Source: Planctomycetaceae bacterium (GTDB lineage: Bacteria > Planctomycetota > Planctomycetia > Pirellulales > Thermoguttaceae). From it: a DNA stretch of 10,196 nucleotides. The notes beneath the pieces were generated by a model. It was not told the origin of the DNA and made no database searches. It saw only the letters and a list, made by a program, of their open reading frames with translations. Location of the stretch: positions 1 through 10,196 of the forward strand of contig JAITQJ010000276.1 of assembly GCA_031288955.1 (NCBI GenBank), written 5' to 3'. Both the position numbers and the translations under genes were made by a program. Shown in pieces: positions 1 through 5,067 of this stretch (its first letter is position 1; the number at the start of each line of letters is the position of its first letter).

Positions 1-59
1 TACGGTCCACCGAAAAAACTATTGACCACGCTGAAAAAATGGATTAAAATGACAAACGG

Positions 60-88
60 ATAATAATCTTCGCGAAAAAATCTGTCAA
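60..88 (-). promoter_or_regulatory. Sigma-70-like promoter pointing left, off the window
   Basis: On the minus strand a perfect TTGACA (88-83) is followed by a 17-bp spacer and TATTAT (65-60), a near-consensus housekeeping promoter with a predicted start near position 53. It would transcribe a gene beyond the left edge. No convincing start codon on that strand lies within 1-52; only a GTG at 10-8 without a ribosome binding site. The arms TAATCTT (64-70) and AAGATTA (87-93) form an inverted repeat around the spacer, so a regulator could bind here. The same strand also shows a weak hairpin (79-92) followed by a T-run, which could instead act as a poor terminator for folE. The boxes are seen directly; the function is inferred. 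Confidence 0.35.
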
Positions 89-106
89 GATTAGTGTCAA
101 CACGCC

Positions 107-688
107 CTAATGTTTATTGAGCAGCGCAATGATTTCGGCGCGGCTTGACGGATTCTTTAAGAATATGCCCCGCAGTGCTGATGTAATACACGTCGACCCC
201 GGCTTCTTCACTCCCCGAACCGTCATACAGGAATGTTCCGCTTCGATGACAACCGCCACACCCTTTGCCTTCAACTCCTTGGAAAGCAACTCCGCTATCT
301 GTTCGGTCAAACGCTCCTGAACCTGCGGACGATGTGAATACACCTCGACAACCCGCGCTAGTTTACTCAAACCGATAACCCGTCTGTCGGGAATGTAGCC
401 GATATGTACCCGTCCGATGAACGGCATCAAATGATGTTCACAAACACTGTTGAAACTGATGTCGCGTACCATCACAATTTCATTGTAATTCTCTTTGAAG
501 AATTTTTTCGTGTGTTCAGCGGGGTCATCGTGCAGTCCGCTGAACAACTCGGCATACATTCGCGCAACCCGCTGGGGCGTTTCCCGCAAACCTTCGCGGT
601 CTGGAGATTCACCAACGGCAAGAAGAATTTCCCGTACCGCGTTCGCAATCCGGTCTTGGTCAATCATTTTTGCAGTATTCTTTTTCAT
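107..688 (-). CDS. folE: GTP cyclohydrolase I (FolE type IA)
   Basis: This cytosolic enzyme converts GTP to 7,8-dihydroneopterin triphosphate, the first step of tetrahydrofolate and pterin synthesis. The protein has 193 residues, a usual length for the core enzyme. The central signature has CEHH with Cys83 and His86, and HSCM has Cys154. By family knowledge these match the three zinc ligands (C110, H113 and C181 in E. coli), and His85 and His152 match catalytic histidines. The blocks GLSKLARVVE and QERLTEQIA are also characteristic. I start at the ATG at 688. A TTG one codon upstream is in frame but less likely. That ATG overlaps the pgsA stop by one base (TGATG), and no Shine-Dalgarno is visible, so translation is probably coupled to pgsA. 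It is the last gene of the leftward operon. The assignment is secure. Confidence 0.97.
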   Translation of the reverse strand: MKKNTAKMIDQDRIANAVREILLAVGESPDREGLRETPQRVARMYAELFSGLHDDPAEHTKKFFKENYNEIVMVRDISFNSVCEHHLMPFIGRVHIGYIPDRRVIGLSKLARVVEVYSHRPQVQERLTEQIAELLSKELKAKGVAVVIEAEHSCMTVRGVKKPGSTCITSALRGIFLKNPSSRAEIIALLNKH

Positions 689-1428
689 CAATGTAATTCG
701 CGGTTATCAAACGAGATAATTTCACGGCGTTTGCGTATCATTCGTGCGGCGTGGATGCAGTAATCCAAACCGGAAATCAATGTTATGCCGACCGTCAGCC
801 AAAGCGAGGTCAGCATTGCAAAAAATGTGTAATACCGCCAAATCTTCGTTCCTAACATCTGGTCAAGACCTTCGGAAAGAAATGACTGCTGCTGCGCTGC
901 AACATCAGGGCGGTAAAAGTCCCGAACCAGCAGTTCCGCTCCTGTGTTCGATACAATGACATTCCATTCTGCCCCGCCGACCATATACAGCATACACGCT
1001 GCCGCCGCAAAACATTGGAAGCCCATCTTCCACTTGCCAATCCATTTCGCCGAAAAATCGCCGCCCTCGTATTCGACAAACGACCGCAGGGAGGTTACCA
1101 GCAGTTCCCTGCCGAGCAAAACGATGACCATCCAGGGCTGCAGCATTAACCAGGCAGGATAGCCGGCTTTGTCCGATGTCAGTTCCGGTACAGCAACGAA
1201 GCACGTGAACACGCCGCAAATCAAAAACTTGTCGGCAAAGGGGTCCATAATGCGTCCGAAAACAGATATTTGACCATATTTTCGCGCCCACCAGCCGTCG
1301 GCGAAGTCGGTCAGAATGGCAGCGAGAAACAGGTACAAGCACCAATCGTAGGTCTTTGTTGCAATGAGAACAAAGACGGCAATCGAAAGAATAATCCGAA
1401 GGAGTGTTAAAGTGTTAGGAACGTTCAT
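688..1428 (-). CDS. pgsA: CDP-diacylglycerol--glycerol-3-phosphate 3-phosphatidyltransferase
   Basis: This integral membrane enzyme transfers a phosphatidyl group from CDP-diacylglycerol to glycerol 3-phosphate, giving phosphatidylglycerol phosphate, the precursor of phosphatidylglycerol and cardiolipin. The CDP-alcohol phosphotransferase signature is complete: D41-x2-D44-G45-x2-A48-R49-x8-G58-x3-D62-x3-D66. The N-terminus MNVPNTLTLLRI is typical of PgsA rather than of phosphatidylserine synthase. Several hydrophobic segments follow. At 246 residues it is longer than the roughly 185 of E. coli PgsA. The extra length is a polar insert at about residues 150-190, between late membrane segments, plus a basic C-terminal tail. 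The ATG is preceded by GAGGAA (1443-1438) at a 9-nt distance. It lies 41 nt downstream of the coiled-coil gene and overlaps folE by one base. A related CDP-alcohol phosphotransferase with another acceptor is possible but less likely. Confidence 0.94.
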   Translation of the reverse strand: MNVPNTLTLLRIILSIAVFVLIATKTYDWCLYLFLAAILTDFADGWWARKYGQISVFGRIMDPFADKFLICGVFTCFVAVPELTSDKAGYPAWLMLQPWMVIVLLGRELLVTSLRSFVEYEGGDFSAKWIGKWKMGFQCFAAAACMLYMVGGAEWNVIVSNTGAELLVRDFYRPDVAAQQQSFLSEGLDQMLGTKIWRYYTFFAMLTSLWLTVGITLISGLDYCIHAARMIRKRREIISFDNRELH

Positions 1429-1469
1429 CTGTTATTTTTCCTCAAAAGCGGTGTCAATGTCCGCCGTAC

Positions 1470-2291
1470 TCAATAGGCTGTTAATTTTTCCGTATCATAT
1501 TCAATCGTTTCGCCGGTCTGTTTCAAAATGCCGACCCCCAATCCTTTCGCCGCCGCAATTACGTCATCGGTAAAAGACATCGAACCGATACCGAGATAAA
1601 TCGTTCTGTCGGCATAATCGGGCAGCAGCATACGAAAATTTTCGACTTTGCGGGTCGTCAGCGTTATCAAAAAATCACGTTTCACCCGGTATTTCACTTC
1701 AATCAGGGCAACGACCGACCTGTTTGCCATAATGATGTCGAATTCGTCACGAACCCCGTTTCGCAGCGTCGAAATATGCGGATGTATCTCATCGAACTTA
1801 ATACCGCCGAAGGTCATTGATGCCTTCAGCGAATTGATGAAGTACTCTTCGGCAAATGCACCGTTGCTGTGTCCAATGCCGCCGATTTCCAGCGACACTT
1901 CTCTGAACCGTTCATCGAGGTCCTTTTTACGCTGTTCGTCCTCTTCCCGAATTCTCTGTTCCCGCCTTGCAGATTCTTCCCGAAGTCGCTGTTCTTGCTT
2001 TGCGGATTCTTTCCGAATTCGCTGTTCCTGCTCTGCGGATTCTTCCCGAAGTCGCTGTTCCTGCTCTGCGGATTCTTTCCGAATTCGCTGTTCTTGTTTT
2101 GCAGATTCTTCCCGAATCCTCTGTTCCTGTCTTGCAGAGTCTTCCAGAAGTTTTTGATATATCAGCAAATGCTCCTTGTATTCCGCGGCGTACCGGTCAA
2201 GCGTCCGGCGTAAGCGTCTGATGCCCCGCTCATTTTCCCGAACGAGTTTCCACGTTTCGTCAATTATTTGCCGTCTTTCTTCGTCAGTCAT
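1470..2291 (-). CDS. Coiled-coil hendecad-repeat protein with C-terminal PD-(D/E)XK nuclease-like domain
   Basis: The protein has 273 residues and resembles uncharacterised bacterial proteins with a long helical front and a restriction-endonuclease-like end. Residues 1-55 are charged and helical. Residues 56-121 are six tandem 11-residue units of the form EQR(I/L)R(E/K)ESA(K/E)Q, a hendecad pattern expected to form a long coiled coil. Residues about 138-265 form an alpha/beta domain with E148/E149, then D185 in DEFDI and E198-V-K200 in LIEVK. This order fits the PD-(D/E)XK core. A later segment, YLGIGSMSF, is common in this group. There is no signal peptide or membrane segment, so it is probably cytosolic. 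AGGAG lies unusually close to the ATG. It sits 15 nt after speB and 41 nt before pgsA and so is probably co-transcribed with them. Nuclease activity and any biological role are not established; the fold call is by motif only. Confidence 0.85.
   Translation of the reverse strand: MTDEERRQIIDETWKLVRENERGIRRLRRTLDRYAAEYKEHLLIYQKLLEDSARQEQRIREESAKQEQRIRKESAEQEQRLREESAEQEQRIRKESAKQEQRLREESARREQRIREEDEQRKKDLDERFREVSLEIGGIGHSNGAFAEEYFINSLKASMTFGGIKFDEIHPHISTLRNGVRDEFDIIMANRSVVALIEVKYRVKRDFLITLTTRKVENFRMLLPDYADRTIYLGIGSMSFTDDVIAAAKGLGVGILKQTGETIEYDTEKLTAY
1929..2126 (-). repeat. Six tandem 33-bp units with a 66-bp higher-order repeat
   Basis: Six in-frame 33-bp units encode the 11-residue coiled-coil repeat of the surrounding gene. 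Units of I-RKES and L-REES type alternate in the middle, giving a 66-bp period. The blocks 1972-2037 and 2038-2103 match at 60 of 66 positions by my count, and most differences are T/C changes at synonymous positions. This suggests a recent duplication of a two-unit block by slippage or unequal recombination, with selection keeping the protein repeat. A degenerate seventh unit (LLEDSARQ) lies on the N-terminal side. Because 33 and 66 are multiples of three, copy-number change would alter coil length without a frameshift. Confidence 0.92.
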
Positions 2292-2306
2292 ACTCCTAAT
2301 CCGTTT

Positions 2307-3227
2307 TCAGATTTTATTTCCCCTGTAAGCCATCAGTTTGGCGGCAAGGCGTGCGGCGAGAAATTCAGTTGTAACATTGTTACCGCCGAGCGGGGACGTT
2401 TCGACGATGTCGGCTCCAATGACCTCTTTCGTTTCACAAACCCGCCGTAAAATGCCCGTTACCTGAAACCAGTCCAACCCCCCCGGCTCCGGTGTACCCG
2501 TTCCGGGAGCAAACGCAGGGTCGAACACATCTATATCTATCGTAATATAAACTTTATCGGTTAAATAGTAAAGCACATTACCGATACAATCGTTAAAGGA
2601 CTCACGAATTTTCGCCGGTGTGATGATTTGGGCGAACCGTTCCCTGTTTCCGTCATATTCCTCTTGGGAGAAACTGCGGATGCCGACCTGAACGAGATTC
2701 GGTGTGTACTCCAAAACCCGGCACATTGCCGAAGCGTGAGAATACCGTCCGCCGGTATAAGAATCCCGAAGGTCCGCGTGAGCGTCAAATTGCAGCACAC
2801 TGACATTGCTGAATTGTTCGGCAGCGGCACGGACTATCGGCGGAGTAATGCTGTGTTCTCCGCCGAGAAAGAGCGGAAATTGTCCTGTTTGAAACAAACG
2901 CCGCTGCCGGACGGTATCGTAAATCAGGTGAAATTCTTCTTCCGCCGTAACGGGATTTTGTGCTTGAATTGGCGGCAGTGTAGCGATACCGTGTTGTGTA
3001 AAATCAATGAGCAGTTCTTCGTCAAAATGCTCCATCTGGTCGGAAACAGCCAGAACAGCATCGGGACCTTGTGCTGTGCCTGTAAGAAAACAGACAGTCC
3101 CCTCGTAAGGTACCGGTACAATTAAAAACTTTGCCGTTGCCGCTTCGCAGCGTTCCGGCGGAAGTTTCAGAAAGGAGGACATTGTCGGAATGGAGAAAAA
3201 GAAAATTAAAAAACTCTTGACAAACAT
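2307..3227 (-). CDS. speB: Agmatinase / ureohydrolase family
   Basis: This enzyme probably hydrolyses agmatine to putrescine and urea in the cytosol, using two Mn ions. Counting from the internal Met at 3182, the metal ligands of the ureohydrolase family are all visible: H110 in GGEHS, D133, H135 and D137 in DAHADLRD, and D216 and D218 in DIDVFDP. E261 in DIVETSP is also conserved. The GTGTPEPGG segment is typical. I start at 3227 because AAGGGGG (3240-3234) lies 6 nt upstream and a promoter lies just before it. Homologues usually begin near MSSFLKLPPE (3182), which has no visible ribosome binding site. The upstream ATG at 3269 would fall in the promoter. The extra 15 residues are very hydrophobic. 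Another ureohydrolase substrate, such as guanidinobutyrate, cannot be excluded. It is the first gene of the leftward operon. Confidence 0.92.
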   Translation of the reverse strand: MFVKSFLIFFFSIPTMSSFLKLPPERCEAATAKFLIVPVPYEGTVCFLTGTAQGPDAVLAVSDQMEHFDEELLIDFTQHGIATLPPIQAQNPVTAEEEFHLIYDTVRQRRLFQTGQFPLFLGGEHSITPPIVRAAAEQFSNVSVLQFDAHADLRDSYTGGRYSHASAMCRVLEYTPNLVQVGIRSFSQEEYDGNRERFAQIITPAKIRESFNDCIGNVLYYLTDKVYITIDIDVFDPAFAPGTGTPEPGGLDWFQVTGILRRVCETKEVIGADIVETSPLGGNNVTTEFLAARLAAKLMAYRGNKI

Positions 3228-3233
3228 CTCACA

Positions 3234-3240
3234 CCCCCTT
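3234..3240 (-). promoter_or_regulatory. Ribosome binding site deciding the speB start
   Basis: Minus-strand AAGGGGG lies 6 nt before the ATG at 3227. This is the only good Shine-Dalgarno near any of the three in-frame ATG codons (3269, 3227, 3182), and it favours a start that adds a short hydrophobic N-terminus to the agmatinase. Confidence 0.6.
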
Positions 3241-3271
3241 GAGTGTAGCAGAAAGTCAGCGTTACACAATC

Positions 3272-3300
3272 ATTAAACGCAGTAAACCTTTTCAATGCAA
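3272..3300 (-). promoter_or_regulatory. Promoter of the leftward speB operon
   Basis: On the minus strand TTGCAT (3300-3295) and TTTAAT (3277-3272) are separated by exactly 17 bp. The predicted transcript start is near 3265, which leaves a leader of about 38 nt to the ATG at 3227. Its -35 hexamer is identical to that of the divergent promoter at 3360-3388. The boxes are seen; the activity is inferred. Confidence 0.55.
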
Positions 3301-3359
3301 TCCGTCATACGTCTTTATAATTTCCTTTTTGGATACCTCAAAGCGGTGTCTTTTGTCTC

Positions 3360-3388
3360 TTGCATTTTATTTTTCCTTATCTTATAAT
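3360..3388 (+). promoter_or_regulatory. Promoter of the oxidoreductase gene
   Basis: TTGCAT (3360-3365), a 17-bp spacer and a perfect TATAAT (3383-3388) make a strong sigma-70-type promoter. The predicted start is near 3395. The leader is about 44 nt and ends with AAGGA (3427-3431), 7 nt before the ATG at 3439. The promoter lies back-to-back with that of speB, with about 60 bp between the two -35 boxes, room for a shared regulator. Confidence 0.75.
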
Positions 3389-3438
3389 GCGGGTTAAATA
3401 ACGTTCACTGTGTTGTTACACCCCATAAGGACTTTACA

Positions 3439-4962
3439 ATGAAAAAGCCGAATCGACGTAAATTTTTGCAAGCCGCTACCATCACCAGCGCAGGATACCT
3501 CGTTGCAGAGGGCAATGCCCAAGACCAGCCAGCCGCCGAATCGTCCGGCGAGAAACCCAACGTTGCCTGCATCGGCATCGGCGGAAAAGGGGGCAGCGAT
3601 TCCGACAATGCCGCCAAATTCGGCAACGTTGTTGCCATTTGCGACGTTGACCGGAGCCGGCTCGAAGGCAAGAGCAAAAAAGAAGGCTTTCAGAAAGCGC
3701 AGAAATATACCGACTTCCGCGAACTTCTTGATAAACACGGTAAAAACCTGCAAATTGTTACTGTCAGCGGTCCCGACCATATGCACGCTGCCGCAACGTT
3801 GATGGCAATGCGCGCCGGTTGCAGCGTCTATACACAAAAGCCGCTGACGAGAACGATTTACGAAGCCCGAAAACTCGCCGAAGTTGCCAAAGAGACCGGC
3901 GTTTGTACCCAAATGGGCAATCAGGGGACAGCACTTGATACTTCCCGAACTGCTATCGCCCAACTGAACGCCGGTGTCGTCGGTACGGTTACCGAAGTCA
4001 TCGTTTGGTCGAACCGTCCGGTATGGTCGCAGAAACCCGACCGGCGCGAAAACCTTACTTCATTCGCCGAGAAAGGCTACAAAGCCGCTCCCGACCGGAA
4101 AACCGCGGATAAAATGATTTGGGCGAAGTTTGCCGAAGTCAAGCAGGGTTTGGATAACCTTGATTGGAAGAATTGGATTTCGACGGCAAAGTACCGCGAT
4201 TATTATCCCGGTCTCTATCATTCGTTCCAATGGCGGGGTTGGTGGGACTTCGGCAGCGGCGCACTCGGCGATATGGCTTGCCATATGATGACGGTGCCGT
4301 TTGCAGCAGCCGGTTTGAAAGATCCGACCTGGGTTCGGGCGAAGTCCACGGGACACGACTTTGACTCTTTTCCCGCAAGTTCGGTTATCGAATTTGAGTT
4401 TCCGGCAAATGACGACCCGTTGTATCCAAAGCGGGGCAAGATTCCGTTTTGGTGGTACGACCGCCGCGGGAATAAGCCGCCGAAGGAAAAATATGAGGAG
4501 TACGGTATCCAGAATCTGGCAGATGCAGGTGTACTGGTTATCGGGGACAAGGGGGCTTTTTACAGTGCCGACGACTACTGCGGCAAGTATCAGTTACTTG
4601 CTAAAGGCGGGGAAGAAATCAAGCCTCTTCCGAACATTACTACCGAGTTAGCAGAAAACAAAGGTAACTTCGATGTGAGCAATATGTACGAGTTGTTCCG
4701 TGCGGTCAAAGCAAAAGACCCGAAGATTTGCAAGTCGAACTTCGTTGACCGGGCTGGTCCGCTTACGGAGACGATTCTTCTCGGCAACCTTGCTGTTTGG
4801 GCGGCATCGCAGGGCGGTGCAAACGGTGCGATGGGCGACTGGGGCGAAAAGATTGAGTGGGATGCCAAAAACTTGCAGGTAACGAACCTGTCGAGTTTGA
4901 AAACGCCGGGCGTTCAGGAACTCGTCAAGCCCGTGTACAGCGACGGCTACCGGTTGGACTAG
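3439..4962 (+). CDS. Tat-exported Gfo/Idh/MocA family oxidoreductase
   Basis: This is a 507-residue NAD(P)-dependent oxidoreductase-fold protein of the glucose-fructose oxidoreductase/inositol dehydrogenase/MocA superfamily. The substrate is unknown, most likely a sugar or sugar derivative. The N-terminus carries a twin-arginine signal (R6-R7-K-F-L) with a likely cleavage after GNA near residue 27, so the folded protein probably acts outside the cytoplasmic membrane. The Rossmann nucleotide-binding loop is G46-I-G-G-K-G-G, followed by the acidic strand end ICDVD (D69, D71). The usual EKP motif appears as Q133-K134-P135, a variant I recall in planctomycete members, and keeps the lysine. GD278-MAC-H282 matches the conserved catalytic-region Asp/His. 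The domain around WRGWWDFGSGALGDMACH is characteristic of the secreted planctomycete subgroup. It starts the rightward pair with the gene at 5068. Enzymatic activity as opposed to cofactor-bound structural use is unproven. Confidence 0.94.
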   Translation: MKKPNRRKFLQAATITSAGYLVAEGNAQDQPAAESSGEKPNVACIGIGGKGGSDSDNAAKFGNVVAICDVDRSRLEGKSKKEGFQKAQKYTDFRELLDKHGKNLQIVTVSGPDHMHAAATLMAMRAGCSVYTQKPLTRTIYEARKLAEVAKETGVCTQMGNQGTALDTSRTAIAQLNAGVVGTVTEVIVWSNRPVWSQKPDRRENLTSFAEKGYKAAPDRKTADKMIWAKFAEVKQGLDNLDWKNWISTAKYRDYYPGLYHSFQWRGWWDFGSGALGDMACHMMTVPFAAAGLKDPTWVRAKSTGHDFDSFPASSVIEFEFPANDDPLYPKRGKIPFWWYDRRGNKPPKEKYEEYGIQNLADAGVLVIGDKGAFYSADDYCGKYQLLAKGGEEIKPLPNITTELAENKGNFDVSNMYELFRAVKAKDPKICKSNFVDRAGPLTETILLGNLAVWAASQGGANGAMGDWGEKIEWDAKNLQVTNLSSLKTPGVQELVKPVYSDGYRLD

Positions 4963-4992
4963 AGCCGTTTTGTCCCGCGAATGTTCAAGGGT

Positions 4993-5021
4993 AAAGAGCA
5001 GGGGGAAAACCTCCGCTCTTT
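4993..5021 (+). promoter_or_regulatory. Hairpin in the gap before the propeller/dihaem gene
   Basis: AAAGAGC-A-GGGGG (4993-5005) can pair with CCTCC-GCTCTTT (5010-5021) through 12 pairs, including one G-T wobble and one bulged A, closing on an AAAA loop. Only a short interrupted T-rich stretch (GCGTTTTA) follows, so it is a weak candidate terminator. It may instead attenuate or stabilise the transcript between the two genes. Confidence 0.5.
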
Positions 5022-5053
5022 GCGTTTTATGACCTTTCGTTACCTCTACTTTC

Positions 5054-5058
5054 AGGAG
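5054..5058 (+). promoter_or_regulatory. Ribosome binding site deciding the start at 5068
   Basis: AGGAG lies 9 nt before the ATG at 5068. The frame is open upstream to an ATG at 4981, but that start lacks a ribosome binding site, would read through the hairpin, and would bury the signal peptide 29 residues inside the protein. Confidence 0.8.
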
Positions 5059-5067
5059 ACTATAACA

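Noticed and set aside
1..63. Open frame on the plus strand ending with TAA at 61-63, possibly the tail of a gene entering from the left
   Set aside because: Only 20 codons with no recognisable motif, another frame ends nearby at 47, and a strong opposite-strand promoter overlaps its end. Left sequence is needed to decide.
1929..2126. CRISPR-like array
   Set aside because: The repeats are contiguous without unique spacers, are in frame, and encode a regular coiled coil.
1648..2157. Long plus-strand open frame rich in Ser, Cys and Arg opposite the repeat
   Set aside because: Low-complexity mirror of the 33-bp repeat on the other strand; the minus-strand frame has a recognisable domain and operon context.
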